Assembly (NCBI RefSeq): GCF_030272615.1 | Contig: NC_081413.1 | Span: forward strand, 162,192,849 to 162,252,848 | Source: Cryptomeria japonica | Lineage: Eukaryota > Streptophyta > Pinopsida > Cupressales > Cupressaceae | Length of the DNA stretch: 60,000 bases | Direction: 5' to 3' | In this document: piece after piece, positions 21,191 to 32,344 of the stretch | How positions within the stretch are numbered: position 1 is the first letter of the stretch | Layout of the letters: every line of letters begins with the position of its first letter | Translations under genes and position numbers: made by a program | Notes under the pieces: model-generated | The model's input: the letters and a program-made list of their open reading frames with translations, nothing else | Database searches by the model: none | Told to the model about the DNA's origin: nothing

Positions 21191-23775
21191 TTAAGAGAGC
21201 AATGATTGAGAGATAACTCCCAATCGTAAATGAAGTCTTTCAAAAGCTTCCGTAGCCAAAGGTTTAGTAAAAATATCAGCCACCTATGCTTGAGTAGAAA
21301 TATATTGTAGAGAGACTTCATTAGCTAGAACCTTTTTACCAAGAAAATGAAGTTTAATAGCTCAATGTGCTACATTCTAGAATGCATAACTAGATTTTTG
21401 GATAGACTTTATCACTAGTATTGTCGCAGAAGATAGAAATAGGTTTTTCAACAATAATACCCATATCAGAAAGAGTTTGAGCCATCCAAAGTAGCTGAGT
21501 ATAGAAAGATGTAGTAGCAATGTATTTTGCTTATGTTGTAGAAAGAGAAACAAAATCTCATTTCTTGCTTTGCCATGCCACAAGACAATCACCAAGGAAA
21601 AATGCAGCACCACTTGTGCTTTTTTCTGTCATCTAGACAACTAGCCCAATCAACATCAGTAAAAGCCATTAAAGTAAAATTATCACTTATAGGATACCAA
21701 AGGCCCAAATCAAGAGTACCCTGAATATACATAAATATTCTTTGAATAGCTATAAGATGTGACTATTTAGGATTAGATTGGAAACGTGAAACCATACATA
21801 CCGCTTGCATCAAATCTGGTCTTGATGTAGTCAAGTACAATAAGATTCCTATCATAAACCGATATTTAGATTGATTTACATCAGGTGAATCATCTACTTT
21901 AGAGAGTTTACAACCTGTAACCATGTGAGTGCTTATTGCACGAATCATCCATCTAAAACCTTTTAAGCATTTCCTTAGCATACTTAGTTTAAGATAGAAA
22001 AATACCATGTTCAAGTTGAGAAACTTGAAGGCCAAGGAAGAATGTCAATTCACCTAACATGGACATTTCAAATTCTTATTCCATTATCTTAGAATTTTTT
22101 TTAGATAAAACATCATTATTAGAGCCACATATAATGTCATCAACATAAACTTCCACAACCAAGATATCATTACCTTCCCTTTTGACATAGAGACTGTTGT
22201 CCACACCACCTCTTGTGAAGCCATTTGCTTCGAAATGTGAGTCCATCCTTGAGTACCAAGCTCTAGGAGCTTGTTTTAGACCATACAAGGCATTTTTCAA
22301 CTTGTAAACATGAGTAGGCTTGTCTTGTATAGAAAACCCTTCAGGTTGTTCCATAAAAATTTCCTCATCAAGGTATCCATTTAAAAAAGTAGTTTTGACA
22401 TCCATTTGATAAACTTTAAAGTTCTTAAAACATGAATATGCCAAAAATATTCTAATAGATTCAATTCTAGCAACAGGTGCATAAGTTTCACCAAAATCTA
22501 TACCTTCCTGTTGTGCATAACCTTTGCACACAAATTGTGCCTTGTTTCTAACAACTTTACCACATTCATCAAGTTTATTTCTGAATACCCACTTTCTACC
22601 AATGACATTCTTGTCATCTGGTCTAGGGGCTAATTCCCAAGTTTTATTCTTTTCAATCTGGTTGATTTCTTCTTGCATTTCCTTCAACCAACATTCATCA
22701 TTCAAATCTTCACTACATGTCTTGGGTTCAAACTCGGTTACTAAACAATAATGTTCATCCATTTGAGCTTGCTCCTCAAGTTTTGCTTTACCTCAAGTTA
22801 AGATTCATGCATTTCTATCCCCAATAATTTGATTTTAAGGATGATTCTTGATAACAATCCTAGAGGCTATTTTTAGAGGTGTTAATACTTTATAGCTTGA
22901 TGCATCCTCCTATTGAGTATCATCTTCTTCAACAAATTTAGGAGACCTGTCAAGTCCTATTGTAGGTTCCTCCTCAACATCCTACACATGATCATCATCT
23001 AGAAGCAAATATTCATCAAATGTGACATTAACAGATTCAACAATCTTATTTAGCCTCTTATTGAAATATTTATAGGCTTTACTATGTGTAGAGTATCCTA
23101 AAAAGATACCTTCACTTGATTTAGATTGAAAGTTACCTAGATTTTCATCATCCTTTTTGATAAAGCATTTACAACCAGATATTTTAAAGTATTTAATAGA
23201 GGCCGAATGACCATACCATAGCTCATATGGATTGAAATTGGATTTCACCCTTATCTGCACCCTATTTAAAATATAAACAGTTGTATAAACAACTTCTTTC
23301 CAGAATGTATCAGGCAATTTGGCTTCATCTAGCATTGTTATTGCCATTTCTTTCACTATTCTATTTTTCCTTTCAACAACCCCATTCGGTTGAGGTGTCC
23401 TAGCACCATCATACTGCCTTTTGATGCCATGTTGCTCACAATAATCAATGAATTCTTGAGAGGTAAACTCACCTCCTTTATCTCATCTCAAACACTTAAG
23501 TTTGAAATCTGATTCTTTCTCAACCATTTTATGAAAAAATTTAAATCTTTCAAAGGCCTCCGACTTATGTTTGAGAAATGTTACCCAAACCATTCTAGTG
23601 TAGTCATCAACAAACAGCATGAATTACTTATCACCATTTATTGACCTTGTCCTAGTAGGACCACATAAATCAGTGTGTACAAGATGCAAAGGTCTAGTTG
23701 AAGAGTGTTCCTTATATTTGAAACTCACCTTTGTCTACTTGTCTTTTAGACAACCAAGGATAACTTTAAGAAACC
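21191..23775 (-). pseudogene. Copia-F pol: integrase, RT and RNase H remnant
   Basis: Reading down the minus strand: the end of the integrase zinc finger (GCLKDK, stop, TKVSFK), the catalytic core (HTDLCGPT with its Asp, FVDDYTRMVWV, DKGGEFTSQEF, PQPNGVVERKNR with its Glu), and the integrase C-terminal part (23356-22982). The RT (22762-22076) shows RKWVFRNKLDECG, YAPVARIESIR, QMDVKTTFLNG, LYGLKQAPRAWY and the active-site YVDD in VEVYVDDIICGS. RNase H follows with damage (TDVDWASCLDDRK) and ends ADIFTKPLATEAFERLHLRLG at 21191. In-frame stops (before DKGGEF, after NGDK) and at least one frameshift in RNase H make it non-functional. The 5' limit near 23775 is where similarity ends. Confidence 0.92.
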
Positions 23776-24200
23776 ACCCTTGGGCAAAAATGTAAAATCC
23801 TAGCGAATCAGACATTATTTTTTGGGGGAAATTTTTATATTGATGGCGAAATTTTTTTTCAAAGTAGGGAAAAAAAATAAATTTGTATTGGCGATTTTTT
23901 CCTAGGGTACGAAAAATTACATAAAATTCTGGCGAATAATACCTTGTTCTGTGGGGAAAATACATATTGTAGGAGGCGAATATTTTTTCGTTTAAAGAAA
24001 CAACTATATAATTGTATGGGAGAAAATTTTTAGTCCGAAGGAAAAATTATTTAACCATATTAGCGATTTTTATCCATCACTTGAAAATTATTTAACTTTT
24101 TTTGGCTAATATTTAGTTATTTATGAAAAAATATATATTTAATTGGCGATTTCATGAATTCATTGCCATTAATAGACAAGGCACATCACATCACATCAGT
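23776..24200. repeat. Degenerate GGCGA(A)TTTTT-rich segment
   Basis: Seven copies of a (G/A)GCGA(A/T)T core, most followed by a T-run, occur within about 400 bp (near 23800, 23842, 23900, 23930, 23976, 24061, 24144), separated by GGGGAAAA-type blocks. It begins exactly where Copia-F is cut. It could be the subterminal region of a DNA transposon; no terminal inverted repeat was found. Confidence 0.5.
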
Positions 24201-24800
24201 ACATCACATTGAGTTTGGACTCTGCACGATGTATCGAAAAGCACAACCTCTTTGACATGTGAAGGGTGACACGTACCTAAAATCCATCAATGATTTTAAA
24301 CCGTTCGATGATCGTAGATCAATGGCTGAAGTTTTAGTCTAGCCCAATTTTCTGAAGAGAACATAGTTCACCAGAAAGTGTCCGGAATAGAATTGGATTC
24401 AATAGACATGTATCAAATGCCACGATAGATAATTTTGGTCATTTAATATATGTCTAGTCACTAACTGCAATCCACTTTGTCCCCATGACTTCCAATGTGG
24501 TACTTGTCAACTTGGTACTGGTTTATAGTTGTTTCCAATTTCACACACTAGTGCATTTATGGGAAAGATTTGCAGAGATATACGAAAGATTTTTAAAAAA
24601 TTAAAGGAATTAATATGGTTAGAGAAGTAATTATTACAATCAAGAGCTTCAACTATTTATATACGATCTCTGCTTCTTTCATCTTTAATTAGCCTTTGCC
24701 ATTTGGTATATTAATCGTTGGAGCTCACGGTATTTAAATTATGCCTCTAGTTTAGGTCTATAGGCTCAGGTTGTTTAATTTGGTAATTTGATTTGTCAAG

Positions 24801-25346
24801 ATGGACACTCCTATCTGCTTGAGAAGCATTTTTGCAGAGGACTAGAGGGCCTTTTTGGGGTCCGTTAAAGACCCAACCCTCCAATCAGTCTACAAGGAGG
24901 TTGGGATGTTCACCAATGAGGTTGTGAGGATGGTGTTGGGCAAAGACTTTCTGTGTAAGGAAAATAGATACTGTGTTAACATGGACATTACATCTCAATT
25001 CTTGGTGTCACTTCTGTACCTCGGAGGAGACAAGGTGGATATGTTGATGTTGTTAAGGAAGGTATTTAAGGAAGACTTTCTTAGAGAATACTTTACTGTT
25101 GTCATCCTTGTAGAAGTAGGGGTGGGGATCCCTTGGGCAAGTGAGTTAACCAAGCTTCTCCTCCCTGACCAAATAGTGCCAATGTCCAGGCAACCGTTTC
25201 TTTTGAATTTGAATGCGGAGCAGTCAAGACGCTTCATAGGAAATGAGTGCGGATTGGCAGGGACTTTCTCTGGAAATGGTTGCTCCTGGATGACTTTCCA
25301 AACTGCAGTTGGCTTGAATAATTCTCGAGCAGCTTATGTTGTCTGA
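24801..25346 (+). pseudogene. Unidentified broken reading frame
   Basis: From an ATG at 24801 one frame runs to 25346 with a single stop (24843-24845) after 14 codons; the next in-frame ATG is 24906. The translation looks protein-like rather than random: a leading SVKDPTLQSVYKEVG, a middle with GGDKVDMLMLLRKVFKEDFL followed by a hydrophobic VVILVEVGVG stretch, and a tail with SRRFIGNECGLAG. I do not recognise the family. It could be a fragment of a host gene or of an element's accessory ORF. The upstream 600 bp show no promoter I would trust, and codon use is ordinary. Confidence 0.35.
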
Positions 25347-26650
25347 AGAATTCTACATGGAGGGAGGGCCAGATTCTTAGGGTAAACCATCCACTACCTA
25401 TACCTTAGCCCCAACCCCATAGTAGTTTTTTTTTTTTTGCTATGTCCTCATAACCTCATAGGCTCAGTGGCTCACTCATTTTGGCTTTAATTTTTTTGAG
25501 GGACTCAAGTCTCAAACATGTAAAAATTGTACATTTCCTAAACATAAATATTAATGATAATTTTACAAATTCCAGTTCGTTTTAGTTTGCCTCTTATGGA
25601 TATAAAAAATGTTTTTTATTTCATTTTATTAATGATAGTTTTGCAAATGCTTTTTGTCTATAAGCTACGTTATTTCAATATTTTGTTAAACAATGGAAAT
25701 AAATTTAATATTGTGATCTTTTTTATGTAATGCTTGTTCCTCTATATTTAATATATATAAAAAAATCCAATTCGTTCCATTAATTATCTGTACATTGATT
25801 ATGGTTGATTATAATTTTATAAATATTAAAAAAAAGATGTTTATCTCACGAAAAATAAGTAAATTAAAAGTCCAACTTACTTGTTGTTGAAGTTTTAAAC
25901 TAGTGCATGCATGGGTTGGTACATGCTATGATTTATAGTTAAGATTTTGTCATTATGAAGAAATTTGAGACATATATGAACGGTAGATGATATCGCTTTC
26001 ATGGAAGAGAACCAAGGATGTGAATATATTATTATAACAGTTTCAATTAATAGAATTGAGAAACGGATATATTTTATCATTTATATGTATCAATATACAA
26101 TGTGGTAATTGGTCCCATTTGTTTTGTATCAAACAAATTAAAGTAATTAATTACTTTACAAAACACCCAATGAATTAGATATTTTATGAAGAAAGGCACG
26201 TCCGCTTATTTGGTCCTATCACTCATTTGATCTTATAATCTATCTTTGCAATAGAAAAAAAGGACTATTTAATATACTTTTGATATGATAATCGACAACT
26301 TACCGTCTTTTTTAGTCCCTTTAATGGGCTTGTTTTTTCCAGCATTTACAATGCTTTTTCTTTTTTTTTTTTCTATATTCAAAAAGATGAAATTTTATGA
26401 ATTTGATCAATATATCATACATATATATATTGGAATGAATTGTGAGAGTGTGTCTTTGATCTTTGCAATGATATATAGTGGGACATCGGGTGTTTCAATA
26501 GTCTCACTAGGATCAAAGGTAATGCATATTGCATAGGTCCTTAGGAGGTGTACGTTTATTAATAAGATTCACCACATTATTAGAATCAAGGCCAATGTCA
26601 TTAGAAGAAAATTATAGATTCTCAAACTCAATTAGAGAACAAAATTAAAT
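25347..26650. other. AT-rich spacer
   Basis: A T10 run near 25428, T-rich and AT-rich stretches, and no recognisable gene. The small frame at 26285-26536 is hydrophobic and probably chance. Confidence 0.5.
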
Positions 26651-26654
26651 TCAA

Positions 26655-27611
26655 TTAGATCAACAACCTAGGGTGGATTTCGGCCCAAATGTGGGAAGTA
26701 AACACATTTGTGAGAACTTCACTCGGAATTGAACGTTTTACATTTAATTAAATGTAATTAAGTCTATAAATATCTATTTGAGGCGGATGTTGAAAATGAT
26801 TAAACAAACTTCAAAAACAATCTGAAAAAGTGACTTGAATGTGGTGACGTGCCCGAAAAATGGCAAAAGTCATGGGACCCATGACAACTGACAACAGATA
26901 CCATCGTCCATTGGATGAGCACAGATCAACGGCTTAGGGTGGATTTTGATCCGAATGTGAGAAGTAAAGACATTTGTGAGAACTTCCCCTAGAATTGAAC
27001 GTTTTACATTTAATTAAATATAATTAAGTCTATAAAGCTCTATTTCGGGCAAAAGTTGAAAATGATTAAACACACTTAAAAAAAAGTTTGGAAAAGTGAC
27101 TTGAGTGTGGTGACGTGCCCGAAAATTGAAAAAGTCATGGGACCCATGACAACTGACAATAGATACCATCGTCTATTGGATGAGCACAGATCAACGGCTT
27201 AGGGTGGATTTCGGCCCAAATGTGGGAAGTAAACACATTTGTGAGAACTTCGCCCAGAATTGAATGTTTAACATTTAATCAAATATAATTAAGTCTATAA
27301 AGCTCTATTTCGGGTGAAAGTTGAAGGATTAAAAAGACTTAAAAAAAAGTCTGAAAAGGTGACTGGAGTGTGGTGACGTGCCCAAAAAATGGCAAAAGTC
27401 ATGGGACCTGCGACAACTGACAATAGATACAATCATCTGTTGGATGAGCACAGATCAATAAATTAAGCTGGATTTTGGCCCGAAGGTGGGAAGTGAACAC
27501 ATTTGTGAGAACTTCGCCTGAAATTGAACATTTTACATTTCATTAAATATAATTAAGTCGATAAAGCTTTATTTCAGGTGGAAGTTGAAGGATTAAAAAT
27601 ACTTTTACATT
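26655..27611. repeat. Satellite-like tandem repeat, about 265-bp unit, 3.5 copies
   Basis: Units recognised by (G)GGTGGATTT..CCGAATGTG or CCCAAATGTG start near 26671, 26937, 27202 and 27466 (steps 266, 265, 264). Each contains TGAGAACTTC, TTTTACATTTAATTAA, AAGTCTATAAA, GTGGTGACGTGCCC, AAAGTCATGGGACC and ATGAGCACAGATCAA. Copies differ by scattered substitutions and small indels. The fourth is cut at about 27585-27611, where the Copia-E array begins. Confidence 0.9.
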
Positions 27612-28632
27612 TAACCCACAAGAGCACAATCACCATAACACAAGATATTTGACATGGAAACCCAAATGGGAAAAACCATGGTGAACAAAAACTCAAAAGT
27701 AACTATTTGCAGAATAGAAACTAGACCGGTTAAGGTCAGACTAGTTAAGGTCATACAATGTTCTTCACCAGAACAGATCCTGTTAGGAATCTAGATCTTT
27801 GTTAGGAGATAAGTCCTGTTAAAGACTACCTTGTTAGAGGATTTCAGATCCACAGTTGTGAACCACCTTGTTAGAGGATTTACAAAGGCTTTGTTGGGCC
27901 TACCCAGTTAAGGGTTTCAAACTTGTCGAAGATGTGAGTAATCAACAAGTGAGTGATCTAGCTAATAGCAGAGTCTGCTTAATTAGATCCTTGATAGCTC
28001 ATTGTTAATGCATTTTAGCATTACTTTAGTCTTCAATATCTCCACACTCTATCTCTTCACACAAACTTAATCTTCTCTGCAAAGATCACACATAACCTTT
28101 TTCTATTCTATCTCTCATACCATACATGCAAACCCTAGGCATGATGTCCTTATAAAGCAATTTGATTTCATGTTGGTCCAATAGGATTAGAATACAAGTG
28201 CCTAGGTTCAGTACATATAGACACATTTAGTAACACGACACAAAATCACCGCCAAAGTGTCGATGGATGATAACTCATCACACATTACAGAAATACCAGT
28301 TAATACAATATACCGATTACCGGTTTGACAAAAATGAAGACTAGTAGATCATAGTGTTTCGATCAAAAGTTAACTACCAATTGGTTCTATCATACCGCTT
28401 GAGCTCTCCATACCGCATGAGCTCTTTGAACAGCTTGGGGTCTCCATGCCGCTTGAGCTCTTCAGTCAATCTGTGACCAGTAAACATCTTCTGCAAAATA
28501 TAGATAGTCTAAAGACTATACATTCAATAATACACAATACCGGTTGGAACAATTACCAATTGAGCCATAACTCATACATCAAGAAAGTGTGTGTCCATCA
28601 ATGAAAATCAAAACATCATCAAAATGCCAACA
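27612..28632 (-). repeat. Copia-E LTR copy 1 (3'-truncated, 1.02 kb)
   Basis: Minus-strand start TGTTGGCATTTTGATGATG at 28632, TATA-like CTTTATAAGGA near 28158, and the copia block ending in the CCCATTTGGGTTTCC region near 27670. The last 140 bp or so of the complete LTR are missing. Confidence 0.88.
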
Positions 28633-28919
28633 ATCTCCCCCTTTAGCATTGATGGCAACACTTAGGAAAATTTTGACATCTAACTGTTTTTACAACAAAA
28701 ATACCATAATCAAAATTACTCCCCCTAAGCATATACACTATCCCTTTTGTAGAAATTACAATGTATACTACTTCCCAAAATGGTAACATGAAAGTACAGG
28801 AAATGGTAACATTCACCAAAATTTTAATGTACCCTACTCCCCATTTGCCAACAATGACAAAGTAATGCAGAATAACCCATGTTTCCTTATATATAAAGAT
28901 AGAGTAGATGTTCATGACA

Positions 28920-30957
28920 ATAAGGAATGAAACTTATCAAAAACAGATTTAAAGTCCTACATAAAAGTTTTCATGGCCAATGTCCATGACTCAAGTAATG
29001 AGGTAGCAACCTCACTTTCAGTTTGCATCTTGAATACCAGTTCTTCCATTGCATCAATGGTACTCATCTCTTGAGTTACCGTGATAGCTTACAGGTTGAG
29101 AAAACATTTCTGAAGAATTTGCACTCTTGGCAATAAGACCAGTTGAAGCTCCTACAAATCTCTAGTCTGGTTGTTGATCTCTTAGTCCATCCTGGTAGTC
29201 TGAAGCTGATAATGATGAACCATTTGCCCATATGTAGTGAATGAATCATACGGCATTTTGAAGGTGCTGATGTATGCCTGGAACTCCGATCGGAGTTTAT
29301 CTTTCTGTTTAAGCACATCATCACAAAATAGATGGGGTTGGCGGATTTCACTCTAAAGAAATTTGCCCTCATCCATAGCAAAACTAATATCCTTCTGTTG
29401 TTTTAGAAGTTGTGATAGGATCTCATTCATTTTCTTGAGTAAGGCAGTGTTGAGTGCCTTTTCATGATTCTCTTGGGAGTGGCTTTAGCACCATTTTCCA
29501 AGCAATGTACCTAGTCCTCCACTACGATATAGAGAAGTTTAAGCTTAGACAGAGAGGAATCGGTACTAGGGAGGTTGGTACAAGGAATCATACTAGTAAG
29601 GGTGTCAACCGCAGTTTGCATGACATCTTGTTCCTTCTTCCTCTGCAATGCTTCCATTCTCTCATGTGCACGTTTGATGCTTTGAAGCAACTCAGACACA
29701 TCTACATATTGAAGATCAATAGGACTGGTGGTGTCAACTTGTTTGGCTTGACCACCGGTTGCCTTAGGAGTCTCCACTTGTTTGGTCTTTTTTGCTTCCT
29801 TCTCCTCTGCTGCTCTTTTCTTTTCCTCTTCTTTCTCCTTTTTCTCCTCTTTCTTCTTCTCCATTTCTTCTTTCTTCTTGTCCTCTTCCTACTTTTTCTT
29901 CTCTTCCTCCTTCTTCCTTTCTTCTTCCTTCCTCTTGTCTTCTTCTTTCTTCTTCTCCTCTTCTTTTCTCTTCTCCTTTTCTTTCCTTTTCTCCTCTTCT
30001 TTCCTTTTCTCCTCTTCTTTTCTCTTCTCCTTTTCTTTTCTCTTCTCCTCTTGTTTCCTTTTCTCCTCTTGTTTCCTTTTCTCTTCCTCTTTCTTTTTCT
30101 CTTCCTCTTTTCTCTTGTTTTCTTCTTGCCTTGCTTTTTCTTCTTGCTCTTTCTTCATTTGTTCTTTGTCCTTATTTTCTTTTTCAGATTTTTCCTTGTC
30201 TTGTTTCTCTTTCTCTACTTTTTCTTTATCCCACTTCTCTTTCTCTTTGTCCAGAGTGACATCCTCAATATTTAAAGCATCCACATCAATATGATCATTT
30301 TACTATGTCACTCTTTCACCTTCACTATCAAATGCCTCATTTGGTTCGCCTTAGGATAGGTCAGGTTCTTGTTCAGCCTTCTTATTGGCTTGAGATACTT
30401 GGTGTAACTTGACAACAGCTTTAGCATGTAAATGTGTGTCCTTTTCCACTTCAGAAGCTCTACCTTCTAGTAGTATGTATTCTCCTTCTCATGAAGAAGA
30501 GGCCTTTGTTCTTATCCATTATCTCAAATAATTGTGAATTAGAAGCATCAGGAAAGTATTGTGCAAAAATTTTCTCCTTGATCTCCTGTTCTTTCTCAAT
30601 GGCAATGCGCCATTTATTATCTAAATAATTGTATAAAGAATCTGTTATAACTGATCTAATCTTTGATGGCAACCGGTCATTTACACATAAATATTTGATG
30701 ACTTCTTGTTCTACTTCTTTCTCATTATCATTAAAATCATCAAAATACTCTTTTAAATCATCAAGCACTTTTCTCTTAATATTCTTTATAGTGCTCTAAC
30801 AATGTGTCATTGGCTTATAGGAGGAAATATCTATATTTACCGGTTCTGAAGTTGCAGGAACATTATTGGTAGATTTTGCCATCTTGCTTGATTGTCTTGT
30901 CTTCTTTGGTTGAATTTCCGGTTTAGTATCCTCTGACTCCGATGAGCTGGTTTTCAT
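28920..30957 (-). pseudogene. ORF2 3' fragment, unit 1
   Basis: It begins at an ATG created at the junction (MKTSSSESEDTK). It then has a TAG after PMTHC, the helical segment LDDLKEYFDDFNDNEKE (to 30460), a frameshift, the K/E-rich helix (30284-29889, one further stop, then to 29511), and a damaged C-terminal coiled-coil region. It is the same protein as ORF2 at 42405-39090, lacking the N-terminal 420 or so codons. Hydrophobic plus-strand frames over 29454-30294 are the antisense of the K/E-rich tract. Confidence 0.8.
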
Positions 30958-30993
30958 TTTTTAGAAGTGGATTAAAAAGACTTTTACATTTCA

Positions 30994-32050
30994 CCCACAA
31001 GAGCACAATCACCATAACACAAGATATTTGACGTGGAAACCCAAATAGGAAAAACCACGGTGAGCAGAAACTCACAAGTAACTATTTGCATAATAGAAAC
31101 CAGACCGGTTAAGGTCAGACTGGTTAAGGTCATACAATGTTCTTCACCAGAATAGATCCTGTTAGGAATCTAGATCTCTGTTAGGAGATAAGTCCTGTTA
31201 AAGACTACCTTTTTAGAGGATTTCAGATCCACAATTGTAAACCACCTTGTTAGAGGATTTACAAAGGCTTTGTTGGGCCTACCCAATTAAGGGTTTCAAA
31301 CTTGTCGAAGATGTGAGTAATCAACAAGTGAGTGATCTAGCTAATAGCACAGTCCTCTTAATTAGATCTTTGATAGCTCATTGTTAATGCATTTTAGCAT
31401 TACTTAAATCTTCACTATCTCCACACTCTATCTCTTCACACAGACTTAATCTTCTCTGCAAAGATCGCACATAACCTTTTTTGTTCTATCTCTCATACCA
31501 TACATGCAAACCCTAGACATGATGTCCTTATAAAGCAATTTGATTTCATGTCGGTCCAATAGGATTAGAATACAAGTTCCTAGGTTCAGTGCATCTAGAC
31601 ACATTTGGTAACACGACACAAAATCACCACCAAAGTGTCGGTGGATGATAACTCATAACACATTACAAAAATACCGGTTAATACAATATACCAATTACCG
31701 GTTTTACAAAAATGAAGACTAGTAGATCATAGTGTTCCAATCAAAAGTTAACTACCGCTTGGTTCCATCGTACTGCTTGATCTCCTCGAACCGCTTGAGG
31801 TCTCCATACCGCTTGAGTTCTTCAAACCACTAGGGGTCTCCATACCACTTGAGCTCTTCAGTCAATCTGTGACCGATAAACATCTTCTACAAAATATAGA
31901 TAGTCTAAGGACTATACATTCAATAATACACAATACTGATTGGAACAATTACCGGTTGAGTCATAACTCATACATCAAGAAAGTGTGTGCCCATCGTCAA
32001 GAAAGTGTGTGTCCATCAATGACAATCAAAACATCATTAAAATGCCAACA
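30994..32050 (-). repeat. Copia-E LTR copy 2 (3'-truncated)
   Basis: Same limits as copy 1 relative to the full LTR. It is longer mainly because its CCGCTTGAGGTCTCCATA minisatellite has an extra repeat (31761-31862) and it has a duplicated GTGTGTGCCCATC stretch near 31984. Confidence 0.88.
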
Positions 32051-32344
32051 ATCTCCCCCTTTAGCATTGATGGCAACACTTACGAAAATTTTGACATCTA
32101 AGTGTTTTTACAACAAAAATGCCATAATCAAAATTACTCCCCCTAAGCATATACACTATCCCTTTTGTAGAAATTACAATGTATACTACTTCCCAAAATG
32201 ACAACATGAAAGTACAGGAAATGGTAACATTCACCAAAATTTTAATGTACACTGCTCCTGCTTTGTCAACAATGACAAAGTAATGCAGAATAACCCATGT
32301 TTCCTTATATATAAAGATAGAGTAAATGTTCATGACAATAAGGA

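Larger units (their letters stand above)
18470..23775 (-). mobile_element. Copia-F: 5'-truncated Ty1/copia element
   Basis: On the minus strand, integrase, RT and RNase H remnants (23775 to 21191) are followed by a polypurine tract (20979-20969) and an LTR (20966 to 18470). Copia similarity stops abruptly near 23775 in the integrase zinc-finger region; the 5' LTR, Gag and protease are missing and unrelated sequence follows. Gene order IN-RT-RH establishes Ty1/copia. Numerous stops and at least one frameshift show it is dead. Confidence 0.88.
27612..30993 (-). repeat. Copia-E tandem unit 1 (3.38 kb)
   Basis: It contains an LTR copy (27612-28632), polypurine tract, ORF2 3' part and junction filler. 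Its left edge abuts the satellite repeat. Confidence 0.88.

Noticed and set aside
29454-30294. Long plus-strand frames rich in Leu/Phe or Ser/Phe (also near 32923-33946, 36501-37347 and 39933-40458), looking like membrane proteins
   Set aside because: They are the antisense of the GAA/AAG-rich K/E tract of Copia-E ORF2; a TTC/CTT polypyrimidine strand gives such frames automatically, and they differ between units.
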